A stretch of DNA of 64,000 nt from Microbacterium sp. A20 (GTDB taxonomy: Bacteria; Actinomycetota; Actinomycetes; Actinomycetales; Microbacteriaceae), in NCBI RefSeq assembly GCF_004794515.1, contig NZ_SSDF01000082.1, forward strand, positions 142,167 to 206,166, read 5' to 3'. The position numbers and the translations under genes are program-made. The notes beneath the pieces were generated by a model that ran no database searches, was not told the origin of the DNA, and saw only the letters and a program-made list of their open reading frames with translations. Shown one piece after another: positions 17,981 to 24,944 of this stretch; positions within the stretch are counted from its first letter, which is position 1; every line of letters begins with the position of its first letter.

Positions 17981-18925
17981 GTGCGCCTGGGAGTCCTCGA
18001 CATCGGATCCAACACCGTCCACATGCTGGCGGCCGACGTCCGCCCCGGTGGACGTCCGCTCGCGACGACGAGCGACAGGACGGTGCTGCGCCTCATGCGC
18101 TACCTCACGCCCGACGGCGCGATCTCGGAGGAGGGCGTGGTCGCGCTCGAAGCCGCGGTCGCGCAGGCCCGCCGCGTCGCCGAGACCGAACGGGTGGATG
18201 CGCTGCTCGCGACGGCCACGAGCGCGGTGCGCGACGCGCGCAACGGAGCCGAGCTGATCGCCCGCATCGAGGCGGCTCTCGGGCAGCCGCTCCAGGTGCT
18301 CGACGGCGAGACCGAGGCCGAGCTGACGTTCCTCGCCGTGCGCCGCTGGGTCGGCTGGTCGGCGGGACAGCTGCTGCTCCTCGACATCGGCGGAGGGTCG
18401 CTGGAGATCGCCGCGGGCGCGGAGGAGATGCCCGATGCCGCGGCATCCGTGCCCCTCGGTGCCGGACGCATGACCGTGCAATTCCTGCCGAACGACCCAC
18501 CAGGCGAGGCTGATGTCGAGAAGCTGCGCATCCACGCGGCCGAGACGCTCGCCGCGGTCCTGCCGCAGTTCGCCGCGCTCCCCCGGCCAGACCACGTCGT
18601 CGGCTCGTCGAAGGCCATCCGCTCCCTGGCGCGGCTGGTCGGCTACCCGGCGCCCGGGTGGTCGGGGACCGAACGAATGCTCCTCCCCCGGGCATCGCTG
18701 GGCTCGTGGATCCCGCGGCTGGCGCGGCTGCCCGCGTCGGCTCGGCAGGAGCTTCCCGGCATCACCCCGGATCGCACGTTCCAGATCGTGGCGGCGGCGG
18801 TGTCGCTGCATGCCGCGATGACGGCGCTGAAGGTGGAGGAGCTCGAGGTGTCGCCGTGGGCGCTGCGCGAGGGTGTGCTGCTGCGCTACATCGAGCAGTT
18901 GAGCTGGAGCGACGACCGAAGCTGA
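17981..18925 (+). CDS. Ppx/GppA family phosphatase
   Basis: The 314-residue protein belongs to the ASKHA-fold exopolyphosphatase/guanosine pentaphosphatase family: 'LGVLDIGSNTVHML' (phosphate-1 loop), 'ATATSAVRDARNG', 'LLLDIGGGSLEIA' (phosphate-2 loop) and 'VGSSKAIRSLARL'. It lacks the C-terminal HD-like domain of long Ppx proteins, as in actinobacterial short forms. Members hydrolyse polyphosphate or pppGpp; which one applies here cannot be read from sequence. The GTG start is fixed by the family N-terminus and a leaderless -10. Confidence 0.88.
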   Translation: MRLGVLDIGSNTVHMLAADVRPGGRPLATTSDRTVLRLMRYLTPDGAISEEGVVALEAAVAQARRVAETERVDALLATATSAVRDARNGAELIARIEAALGQPLQVLDGETEAELTFLAVRRWVGWSAGQLLLLDIGGGSLEIAAGAEEMPDAAASVPLGAGRMTVQFLPNDPPGEADVEKLRIHAAETLAAVLPQFAALPRPDHVVGSSKAIRSLARLVGYPAPGWSGTERMLLPRASLGSWIPRLARLPASARQELPGITPDRTFQIVAAAVSLHAAMTALKVEELEVSPWALREGVLLRYIEQLSWSDDRS

Positions 18926-18948
18926 GAGCCGCACCGGGGTGCCGCGGC

Positions 18949-18954
18949 TACCAT
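18949..18954 (+). promoter_or_regulatory. Candidate leaderless -10 element of the VanZ-like gene
   Basis: TACCAT lies 6 nt (GACGGC) before the ATG at 18961; no Shine-Dalgarno is visible. Confidence 0.45.
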
Positions 18955-18960
18955 GACGGC

Positions 18961-19431
18961 ATGCCCTCCGCCACCGCTGCTCCCGTCCGCGCCGGGGCTG
19001 CGACGGCCCGGATCGCACTCGTCGGCTACCTGCTCTTCATCGGCTTCACGGTGTGGCTGCCGGCGAACGTCTCGGCGAAGGTCACCGGTCTGGTCGGGGT
19101 GATGGCCCGGTGGGTGTCGGAAGCCGGCATCGCTCCCTACTATCAGAGCGCCGTGGTGTTCGAGTTCCTCGCGAACGTCGCGCTCTTCGTCCCGGTGGGG
19201 TTCCTGCTCCCGTTCGCCTGGTCGCGCCTGCGGCTGTGGCAGGTGGTGCTGATCGGCGCGCTGATGAGCGGTCTGATCGAGTCGGTCCAGGGGCTCATGC
19301 CCTCGCGATTCCCCACGATCTCCGATGTGATCGCGAACAGTCTCGGAACGCTCGTGGGCGGCGTGATCGCGGCCCTGCTCGTCCTGATCCTGCCGGCCCG
19401 GCCCGCGAGGAGCCCTAGGCTGGTGGCGTGA
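18961..19431 (+). CDS. VanZ-like membrane protein
   Basis: The 156-residue protein has four or five hydrophobic helices and VanZ-family landmarks: 'FLANVALFVPVGFLLPF', 'SGLIESVQGLMPSRFPTISDVIANSLGTLVGG'. VanZ proteins confer low-level teicoplanin resistance in enterococci, but their biochemical role is unsettled; actinobacterial members often sit near envelope and polysaccharide genes, as here. It starts at ATG 18961 behind a leaderless -10 element, and its TGA overlaps the GTG of the phosphatase gene (GTGA). Confidence 0.85.
   Translation: MPSATAAPVRAGAATARIALVGYLLFIGFTVWLPANVSAKVTGLVGVMARWVSEAGIAPYYQSAVVFEFLANVALFVPVGFLLPFAWSRLRLWQVVLIGALMSGLIESVQGLMPSRFPTISDVIANSLGTLVGGVIAALLVLILPARPARSPRLVA
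19416..19421 (+). promoter_or_regulatory. Candidate leaderless -10 element of the Tyr-phosphatase gene
   Basis: TAGGCT inside the end of the VanZ-like gene lies 6 nt (GGTGGC) before the GTG at 19428. It supports that upstream start, and therefore the long N-terminal extension. Confidence 0.45.
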
Positions 19432-20201
19432 ACCCCCCGCACGACGATGGACCCCCGGCAGGTATGAGCCGCCGGGAATGGCGCGAGCGACAGAACTCCG
19501 CCACCGCCACGGACGGGCCGTCCGCACCCGTCGTTCCCGCGTCGACCCCCGCAGAGGATTCCGCACCCCTCGCCGCGATCCTGGGCGCACCGGAGTCGGA
19601 CGCTCCGACGTCGCAGCTCACCATCCTCACCGTGTGCACCGGCAACATCTGCCGGTCGCCGCTCGCCGAGGTCATGCTGCGGGCCGACCTCGAACCCCTC
19701 GGAGTGCGCGTGCACAGCGCGGGGACCCACGCCCTCGTGGGTCACGGCATGCCCGAGCAGGCTCTCGAGCTGGCCGCGCAGGCCGGCGTCGATCCCGCGA
19801 CGGCATCCGCCCATCTGGCCCGATACCTGGTCGACCCTCTCCTCGAGGACGCCGACCTCGTGCTCACCATGGCGCGCGAGCATCGGTCGCACGTGGTCAA
19901 GATGATGCCGAATCGGCTTCGTCGCACGTTCACGGTCCGCGAGTTCGCCCGCCTCGCGTCGACGTTGAGCACTGACGACGCCCGCGCTGCGGCCGATGCA
20001 GCCGGCTCGTCCCCTCACGATCGGTTCGCCGCTGTGCTGCGCGCGGTCAACGATCAGCGTGGGGTCACCCCTTCTTCGGGCGAGGACGACGACGTGATCG
20101 ACCCGTACCGTCGGTCCCGCGAGACCTACGCCCGGTCGGCGGCGGAGCTGACTCCCGCACTGGTCGAGGTCGAACGCATCGTGCGTGCTGCTCTGAAGTG
20201 A
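19428..20201 (+). CDS. Low-molecular-weight protein tyrosine phosphatase with N-terminal extension
   Basis: The 257-residue protein has the P-loop 'CTGNICRSP' (Cys70 nucleophile, Arg76) and the 'IDPYRRS' general-acid loop of LMW-PTPs. The first 63 residues are a hydrophilic, disordered-looking extension absent from the usual 150-residue enzymes, and about 30 acidic residues are inserted before the acid loop. It should dephosphorylate the Tyr cluster of a bacterial tyrosine kinase. The BY-kinase gene directly downstream (20296) is the obvious partner, a Wzb/Wzc-like arrangement controlling chain length. Confidence 0.9.
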   Translation: MNPPHDDGPPAGMSRREWRERQNSATATDGPSAPVVPASTPAEDSAPLAAILGAPESDAPTSQLTILTVCTGNICRSPLAEVMLRADLEPLGVRVHSAGTHALVGHGMPEQALELAAQAGVDPATASAHLARYLVDPLLEDADLVLTMAREHRSHVVKMMPNRLRRTFTVREFARLASTLSTDDARAAADAAGSSPHDRFAAVLRAVNDQRGVTPSSGEDDDVIDPYRRSRETYARSAAELTPALVEVERIVRAALK

Positions 20202-20248
20202 GCCGTGTGCGCCTCCGGCGGAGAGGTGTTCGCCGTATGCTCATTCTC

Positions 20249-20305
20249 ATGTCTGCATCCCGACCTCCCCGCGGGATGTGCGAGGGGATGAAGAGTTGGA
20301 ACTGA
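20249..20305 (+). CDS. Candidate leaderless upstream ORF overlapping the BY-kinase start
   Basis: TATGCT at 20236-20241 lies 7 nt before an ATG at 20249. This opens an 18-codon frame (MSASRPPRGMCEGMKSWN) that ends at TGA 20303-20305, past the TTG start of the kinase gene in another frame. The pattern fits a leaderless regulatory upstream ORF, but nothing besides position supports translation. Confidence 0.25.
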   Translation: MSASRPPRGMCEGMKSWN

Positions 20306-21753
20306 GAGACTACGCGCGCATTCTGCGTGCGCATTGGATCGTCATCGTCGCCGCAACGCTCGTCGGCGCGGCGCTGGCGTTCGGCTGGAGCTCCCTGCAG
20401 CCGCGGGTGTACTCGGCCGATACGACCGGCATCGTGACGGCCGTGGGCGGCGACGGCACGAGCGGTTCCGCGCTGGTCGGCAACCAGCTCGCCCAGAGCC
20501 GCGTGAAGTCGTACCTCAACCTCGGCTCCTGGCGGGCGGTCGCCGAGCACGCGATCGACGAACTCGACCTCGATGCCTCGCCCGACGCGCTGGTGAACCG
20601 TGTCACGGTGACGAACCCGATCGACACCACTGCCTTGAAGGTCACGGCCACCGGGTCGACGCCGGAGTCGGCGCAGGCGCTCGCGCAGGCCTGGCTCGAC
20701 GGCATGGCGATCGAGATCGAGAAACTCGAGGGCGGCACGGCCGAGACGCCCGCGGCCATCTCCCTCATCGTGGGCGACTCCGCGCGGCTCCCCAGCAGCC
20801 CGTCGTCTCCGAACACCCGGCTGAACGTGATCATCGGCGCTCTCGCCGGGCTCGCCCTCGGCCTCGTCTACGCGTTCGTGCGGCACACCGTCGACCGTCG
20901 CGTGCGTCATCCTCGCGACATCGAGCGCGAGACGGGCGTCTCGGTCATCGGCACCCTGCCGCTCGAGAAGTCGATCGCCGACGAGCGACAGGTGATCGAC
21001 TTCTCGCTCGAATCGCAGCACGGGGTGTCGCACCACCTCATCGAGTCGATGCGCGAGCTGCGCACGAACCTGCAGTTCATCGACGTCGACAACCCGCCGC
21101 GCGTGATCGTGGTCACCAGTTCCGTGCCCGGAGACGGCAAGTCGACCGTCTCGGTCAACCTCGCCTCCAGTCTCGCCGCCGCCGGACAGTGGGCCATCCT
21201 CATCGACTGCGACCTTCGTCGTCCGGTGATCGCCGACATCTTCGGGATGTCCCACGATGTCGGTCTCACCGACGTGCTCGCGGGTCGTGCCGAACTGCAG
21301 GACGTGGCGCATCGGCCATCCCGCGACATCCCGCTGGCCGTGGTCGGCGCGGGGCGCATCCCGCCGAACCCCAGCGAGCTGCTCGGGTCGCAGCGCATGC
21401 GCGATTTCCTGGCGGAGATCAGCAAGTCGGCGATCGTCATCCTGGACTCGCCGCCGGTGCTGCCGGTGACCGACGCCGCGGTGCTGGCCGCCGGCGCGGA
21501 CGGCGTGCTGATCGTCGTCTCCTCGGGGAAGACCACCTTCGACATGCTGCAGCGTGCGATCGACAACATCACCCGCACGACGGGCCGGGTGCTCGGCGTG
21601 GTGCTGAACCGCGTGCCCCGCAAGGGTGCGGAGTCGGCGTACTACGGACGCGAGTACTACGGAGCCTACGAGCGCTACGCGAAGGACGACGACGCGAGCA
21701 CGCAGTCCGAGGCCGAACCCGGCGTGCGCCGGCGCGGCACCGCTCAGGTCTGA
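20296..21753 (+). CDS. Wzz/BY-kinase: chain-length determinant fused to tyrosine kinase (copy 1)
   Basis: Start chosen is TTG 20296 (AGGGGA Shine-Dalgarno 7-8 nt upstream), giving 'MELRDYARIL', the same N-terminus as the 50084 paralogue. The 485-residue protein has two TM helices (about 15-35 and 175-195) bounding a Wzz-type extracellular domain, then a cytosolic BY-kinase: Walker A 'SSVPGDGKST', Walker A' 'LIDCDLRRP', Walker B 'VILDSPPVL'. A C-terminal Tyr cluster ('YYGREYYGAYERY') is the autophosphorylation site and predicted target of the upstream phosphatase. It likely controls polysaccharide chain length and export. Confidence 0.92.
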   Translation: MELRDYARILRAHWIVIVAATLVGAALAFGWSSLQPRVYSADTTGIVTAVGGDGTSGSALVGNQLAQSRVKSYLNLGSWRAVAEHAIDELDLDASPDALVNRVTVTNPIDTTALKVTATGSTPESAQALAQAWLDGMAIEIEKLEGGTAETPAAISLIVGDSARLPSSPSSPNTRLNVIIGALAGLALGLVYAFVRHTVDRRVRHPRDIERETGVSVIGTLPLEKSIADERQVIDFSLESQHGVSHHLIESMRELRTNLQFIDVDNPPRVIVVTSSVPGDGKSTVSVNLASSLAAAGQWAILIDCDLRRPVIADIFGMSHDVGLTDVLAGRAELQDVAHRPSRDIPLAVVGAGRIPPNPSELLGSQRMRDFLAEISKSAIVILDSPPVLPVTDAAVLAAGADGVLIVVSSGKTTFDMLQRAIDNITRTTGRVLGVVLNRVPRKGAESAYYGREYYGAYERYAKDDDASTQSEAEPGVRRRGTAQV

Positions 21754-21760
21754 GGCCCGC

Positions 21761-22876
21761 TCAGGTCTGAGGCCCGCTCGGGGTCTGAGGCGGCAGCAGG
21801 AGTCCATCGTCGACGAGCACCTGCACGGCCGTCTGCACGATCGACGCGGGGTCTCCGTCCGCGGGCTCTCCGTGCGCGGCGACCACCGCGTCGACGATCT
21901 GGGCGAGCGTGCTTCCGCCGGCGGTCGCGGTCCAGATCGTCGGACCGATGCCGTCGAGGACCTGCACCTGTCCCCCGGTCGGTGTCCGACGCAGCACGAC
22001 GACGCGCTGATCGAGCACCAGCTCGTCGACCGTCTCCGCGCGGCGGTAGGCATCGGGCGCTGACGTATCGGCCGCTGACATATCGGCCGCGGGCACGACT
22101 CCGGTCGCGATCGGTGGCACTGGAGCAGGCTCCACGTCGAGCAGATCGTCGATGATCCCGTCGATGCCCGAAACCTCCCGGTAGCGCAGGCGCACGGCGC
22201 CGCCGGTGGCCGCGAGCAGCGCAGCGATCCGCTGCAGGGGTGCGGGGCCGTCGGAGAGATAGCTGGTCTGCGGGCCCAACAGCGCCAGGGCGTCGGCGAT
22301 GTCCAGCGGTTCGACCTCAGGCTCTTCTGGGCCCTCTGGTGACCGATCGATCACGACGATCTTCGCGACGCGGAGCTCGTCGGGGAGCGGGTGCGATCCG
22401 CCGATGCTCGAAAGCGCGAGCTGAGCCTTGGGAACGGCGGCCTGTTCGATGATCGACAGCGGCTTGCGGTACGGCACGATGCGTCCGCTGTCGTCGATGC
22501 CGATGGTCTCGTCGCTCACGTAGGCGTAGCGCTGGGAGAGGTGCCGGGCCGCCGTCGTCTTGCCCGTGCCGGATGCCGCGCTGAGCACTACGACACGACC
22601 GTCGTCGGTGGCGAGTCCGGCGGCGTGCAGCATCCAGACCGGGTCGTGTCGGCGGTGCGCGAGGGCTTTCATCGTGACGTCGGTCGAGAGCGCGGACAAC
22701 GCTGCGGCATCCTCCGTGTCGGCGGGGACGACGGCGACCGCATCGGCGACGCGATCACCGTTGTGGAGTGCGTCGACCCACGCCGCGAGGGCGCGAGCTC
22801 GGAAGTCTTCATCGCGCTGAGAGGCGTCGATCTCGATGACGGCCCCGACCGCGTTGACGAGGAAGCGATCGGACAT
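21761..22876 (-). CDS. HprK-like ATPase/kinase fused to C-terminal PqqD-type domain
   Basis: The 371-residue protein has an HPr-kinase-like core: 'WMLHAAGLATDDGRVVVLSA' followed by P-loop ASGTGKTT (101-108), then 'SDETIGIDDSGRIVPYRKPL'. After a Pro/Ala/Asp linker, residues 285-362 resemble PqqD (RiPP-recognition-like) domains ('LDGIGPTIWTATAGGSTLAQIVDAV...VLVDDGLLLPP'). HprK-like and PqqD-like proteins accompany exopolysaccharide/exosortase loci and some lasso-peptide loci, but the target here is unknown. Start ATG 22876 is favoured by TAGGCT 7 nt upstream and the clean N-terminus. It is divergent from the AraC-type regulator and paralogous to 26747-27994. Confidence 0.75.
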   Translation of the reverse strand: MSDRFLVNAVGAVIEIDASQRDEDFRARALAAWVDALHNGDRVADAVAVVPADTEDAAALSALSTDVTMKALAHRRHDPVWMLHAAGLATDDGRVVVLSAASGTGKTTAARHLSQRYAYVSDETIGIDDSGRIVPYRKPLSIIEQAAVPKAQLALSSIGGSHPLPDELRVAKIVVIDRSPEGPEEPEVEPLDIADALALLGPQTSYLSDGPAPLQRIAALLAATGGAVRLRYREVSGIDGIIDDLLDVEPAPVPPIATGVVPAADMSAADTSAPDAYRRAETVDELVLDQRVVVLRRTPTGGQVQVLDGIGPTIWTATAGGSTLAQIVDAVVAAHGEPADGDPASIVQTAVQVLVDDGLLLPPQTPSGPQT

Positions 22877-22883
22877 GGCAGCA

Positions 22884-22889
22884 AGCCTA
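22884..22889 (-). promoter_or_regulatory. Candidate leaderless -10 element of the HprK-like gene
   Basis: TAGGCT on the - strand lies 7 nt before the ATG at 22876; no Shine-Dalgarno is present. Confidence 0.45.
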
Positions 22890-22932
22890 TCCACGTTCCT
22901 CGGCTCGGCGAGCCGCGGAACGTAAAGCACAC

Positions 22933-22961
22933 TGCGCGCAGGAACAACGCACATTGCGCGC
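22933..22961. promoter_or_regulatory. Paired TGCGCGC operator boxes (copy 1)
   Basis: TGCGCGCA begins at 22933 and TGCGCGC at 22955, exactly 22 bp apart. The same pair with the same spacing occurs at 24138 and 24160. Flanking bases are also shared (ACGCACAnTGCGCGC). AraC-family dimers often bind boxes about two helical turns apart, and an AraC-type gene starts at 23240. Confidence 0.55.
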
Positions 22962-22999
22962 TTTTCGTCCATTCGCCGGACATTCTCGGGAAGGCGTTC

Positions 23000-23005
23000 T
23001 ACGGT
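23000..23005 (+). promoter_or_regulatory. Candidate -10 element upstream of the 21-bp leader (copy 1)
   Basis: TACGGT ends 11 nt before the 21-bp repeat, and at the second locus TACTTT ends 13 nt before it. No good -35 is present, as expected for an activator-dependent promoter. Confidence 0.35.
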
Positions 23006-23015
23006 GGCTCGCAGT

Positions 23016-23036
23016 GAGGCTCCTGGGGGATGCAGA
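23016..23036 (+). repeat. 21-bp leader repeat, copy 1
   Basis: The sequence GAGGCTCC-TGGGGG-ATGCAGA is identical at 24246-24266. Both copies follow a TANNNT hexamer and both are followed a few bases later by a second shared stretch, CGTGTCG-Y-CTC. They probably mark the 5' end of two co-regulated transcripts. Confidence 0.8.
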
Positions 23037-23094
23037 TGAGTTTCGTGTCGTCTCACCGCACGAAGTCGCGATCTGTGTTGACAGGAGGTCCAGG

Positions 23095-23181
23095 ATGCTT
23101 GAATCTATATTCAATTCACCGCTGTATCGAGGCATCAGGACGGACAACCGGGGACGCGGCGCGTCGATCGGAACGGCATGA
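23095..23181 (+). CDS. Candidate 28-residue peptide in the AraC-gene leader
   Basis: A consensus AGGAGG Shine-Dalgarno (23083-23088) lies 6 nt before an ATG opening a 28-codon frame (starts MLESIFNSP, ends TGA 23179-23181). The first codons (CTT, TCT, ATA, AAT, TCA) are rare in this GC-rich genome, as in translational attenuators. TTGACA at 23078-23083 overlaps the Shine-Dalgarno and could instead be a -35 element with GAATCT 17 bp downstream, so a promoter is an alternative reading. No homologue is recognised. Confidence 0.35.
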   Translation: MLESIFNSPLYRGIRTDNRGRGASIGTA

Positions 23182-23239
23182 TCGCACCAACCACAGAGGC
23201 GCCGCTGCTGCATTCCAGCACCCTGAGGGGGAACGTCTC

Positions 23240-24136
23240 GTGAGTCACACATACGCTCAGGTCATCGACGACAAAGAGCTCGCGAAGCATGGCATCCGAC
23301 GCATCGGAGACCGGCCGGGGCTGCGTTCCCGAGAGCGAGCGTCGGGCGGCGTGCGCCTGCTCACCACGAGCGGAGGGACCTCCGAGCTCCACGTCGACAC
23401 GACGAGCAGCTACCCCGATCACTCGGTCTTCGCGTTCGTCGAGGCGCAGGCCCTCTGGTCGCGTGTCGAGGGCGAGCCCTGGGTCGAGACCGAGGGAGGC
23501 CTCGTCGTCGCCGCACACGGCATCACGCGCCGGCTGCGGTGGGCAGGGCAATGGCGCTTCGTCGCCGCGCTCGTGCCCCGCTCTGCCATCGCCTCGTTCG
23601 TGCCGTCGCTGCCTCCCGACGCGAGCGTGTTCCCCGACCGCAGGCTTCTGGACACCTCGATGCAGCAGTTCGTCGGGTGCCTGCTCGACACCGACGACAG
23701 GGCGTCGGCGATCGAGCAGTACGCGATCGAGCAGCTGGTGATGGAGATGTGCGGCGCGGTGCTGCTCGACCGGATCGGCGGCGTCAGCGCCCAGGGCTCA
23801 CCGCATGCCGTGCTGCGCGAGCGCGCCATCGCCGTGATCTCGCAGCAGTGCGGTGACCCCTCCCTGAACCCGTCCCGCGTCGCGCACGAGGTGCAGTCGT
23901 CGCTGCGGCAGCTGCAGCTCGTCTTCTCCGAATCCGGCAACAGCGTCGCGGCGGAGATCCGTCGACAGCGCGCTCGGCTGGCGCACTCGCTGCTCGTCGA
24001 CAGCCGGTACGACGTGCTGAGCATCGATCAGATCGCGCAGCGTGCCGGATTCCACTCTCCGATGAGCATGCGCAGAGCACTCGACGAGGCCTACCAGGCC
24101 ACTCCGCGCACGCTCCGCTCCTCGCGCCGGGCCTAG
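23240..24136 (+). CDS. AraC-family transcriptional regulator
   Basis: Start chosen is GTG 23240, about 8 nt after a GAGGGGG Shine-Dalgarno. The 298-residue protein has an N-terminal sensing region without a clear family match ('SELHVDTTSSYPDHSVFAFVEAQ'). Its C-terminus is AraC-like: two helix-turn-helix units ending 'VLSIDQIAQRAGFHSPMSMRRALDEAYQATPRTLR'. Paired TGCGCGC boxes occur upstream of this gene and upstream of the following exported-protein gene, suggesting it controls itself and that neighbour. An in-frame extension up to 23030 exists but looks non-coding. Confidence 0.85.
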   Translation: MSHTYAQVIDDKELAKHGIRRIGDRPGLRSRERASGGVRLLTTSGGTSELHVDTTSSYPDHSVFAFVEAQALWSRVEGEPWVETEGGLVVAAHGITRRLRWAGQWRFVAALVPRSAIASFVPSLPPDASVFPDRRLLDTSMQQFVGCLLDTDDRASAIEQYAIEQLVMEMCGAVLLDRIGGVSAQGSPHAVLRERAIAVISQQCGDPSLNPSRVAHEVQSSLRQLQLVFSESGNSVAAEIRRQRARLAHSLLVDSRYDVLSIDQIAQRAGFHSPMSMRRALDEAYQATPRTLRSSRRA

Positions 24137-24137
24137 C

Positions 24138-24167
24138 TGCGCGCACGCGGAACGCACAGTGCGCGCA
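24138..24167. promoter_or_regulatory. Paired TGCGCGCA operator boxes (copy 2)
   Basis: TGCGCGCA begins at 24138 and again at 24160, exactly 22 bp apart. CTGCGCGCAC (24137-24146) and GTGCGCGCAG (24159-24168) also form a perfect 10-bp inverted repeat. The arrangement copies 22933-22961 and lies just after the AraC-type gene, upstream of the exported-protein promoter. Confidence 0.6.
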
Positions 24168-24227
24168 GGTTGAGCGCACCCCGCGCGTAGTTCACCGAAA
24201 CCCCCTTCCTCCCCCTTTTCCGCTCCC

Positions 24228-24233
24228 TACTTT
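24228..24233 (+). promoter_or_regulatory. Candidate -10 element of the Tat-exported protein gene
   Basis: TACTTT lies 13 nt before leader repeat copy 2, in the same position as TACGGT before copy 1. The boxes sit about 23 bp further upstream than in copy 1, which keeps roughly the same helical face. Confidence 0.4.
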
Positions 24234-24245
24234 GATGAGCACGAA

Positions 24246-24266
24246 GAGGCTCCTGGGGGATGCAGA
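24246..24266 (+). repeat. 21-bp leader repeat, copy 2
   Basis: Identical to 23016-23036. It lies in the 5' leader of the Tat-exported protein gene, about 65 nt before its GTG start. Confidence 0.8.
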
Positions 24267-24331
24267 CAACGTGTCGCCTCTTCACGACACCGCGGGAAAC
24301 CGCATCTGCATCGAACAGGGAGGGCACTCAC

Positions 24332-24880
24332 GTGACCGAAGAAATCCAGAAGAACAAGGGCGTCTCGCGCCGCACGCTCGTCAAGGGCGCTGCATGGTCG
24401 GTCCCCGTCATCGCGGCAGCCGTCGCCACGCCGCTCGCGGCCGCATCGGTCTTGAGCGACGATCTCGTACCGGCTCTCAGCGGCCCGATCACCCTCAACC
24501 TCGGCCTGCCGCCGCTGACGCTGGCGACGATCAACACGGTGAACACGCTCACCATCACGAACAGCGGCACCGCTGCCTCGCCTGCCGGCGCTACGGCTGT
24601 CGTGCAGTACAACCCGGGCCTGCTGAGCCTGAACATCGCGAACGTGGCCGGTGTGTCCGTCGGCGGAGCCGACGGCAACTACACGCTGACGCTGCCTTCG
24701 ATCCCCGCCGGCGGCAACATCGTGATCGGTCTGGGCACGACGCTCGACTCGCTGCTCAACGTCGGGCTGCTCACCACGCTCCTCGGCGGGCCGCAGCAGG
24801 TCATGTCCGCGACCGTCTCCGGCGACTCCGTCACGGGCAACAACGCGACCTCGCAGAACGTCGGCATCACGCTCCTCTGA
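24332..24880 (+). CDS. Tat-exported small surface protein of unknown function
   Basis: Start chosen is GTG 24332, 8 nt after GGGAGG. The 182-residue product opens with a twin-arginine signal ('SRRTLVKGAAWSVPVIAAAVATPLAAAS', Arg13-Arg14), so it is exported folded. The mature part is a Thr/Ser/Gly/Asn-rich beta-sandwich-like sequence with 'NTLTITNSGT' and 'TLTLPSIPAGGN' resembling DUF11/CARDB-type repeats. It has no LPxTG or TM anchor. It shares operator boxes and a leader repeat with the AraC-type gene just upstream. Codon use is GC-rich like the host. Function is unknown. Confidence 0.75.
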   Translation: MTEEIQKNKGVSRRTLVKGAAWSVPVIAAAVATPLAAASVLSDDLVPALSGPITLNLGLPPLTLATINTVNTLTITNSGTAASPAGATAVVQYNPGLLSLNIANVAGVSVGGADGNYTLTLPSIPAGGNIVIGLGTTLDSLLNVGLLTTLLGGPQQVMSATVSGDSVTGNNATSQNVGITLL

Positions 24881-24894
24881 GCGGATCCGAGAAA

Positions 24895-24929
24895 AGAGAG
24901 CGTCGGCCCCAGGGCCGGCGCTCTCTTTC
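24895..24929 (+). terminator. Strong intrinsic terminator
   Basis: A 15-bp stem with one G-T wobble (24895-24909 with 24912-24926) is followed by TTT. It ends the exported-protein transcript and may also serve the convergent acyltransferase gene. Confidence 0.85.
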
Positions 24930-24944
24930 GTCTGTGCTGCCGGG

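Larger units (their letters stand above)
22877..23239 (+). other. 363-bp divergent intergenic region
   Basis: This gap between the HprK-like gene and the AraC-type gene holds several signals. They are a leaderless -10 for the - strand gene (22884-22889), paired TGCGCGC boxes (22933-22961), a + strand -10-like TACGGT (23000-23005), the 21-bp leader repeat (23016-23036), and an A/T-rich patch with a 28-codon ORF (23095-23181). The remainder shows nothing recognisable. Confidence 0.6.

Noticed and set aside
23030..23239. 70-codon N-terminal extension of the AraC-type protein
   Set aside because: No Shine-Dalgarno at 23030, the sequence is unlike any AraC domain, and GTG 23240 has a good ribosome-binding site. 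A leaderless long form cannot be fully excluded.
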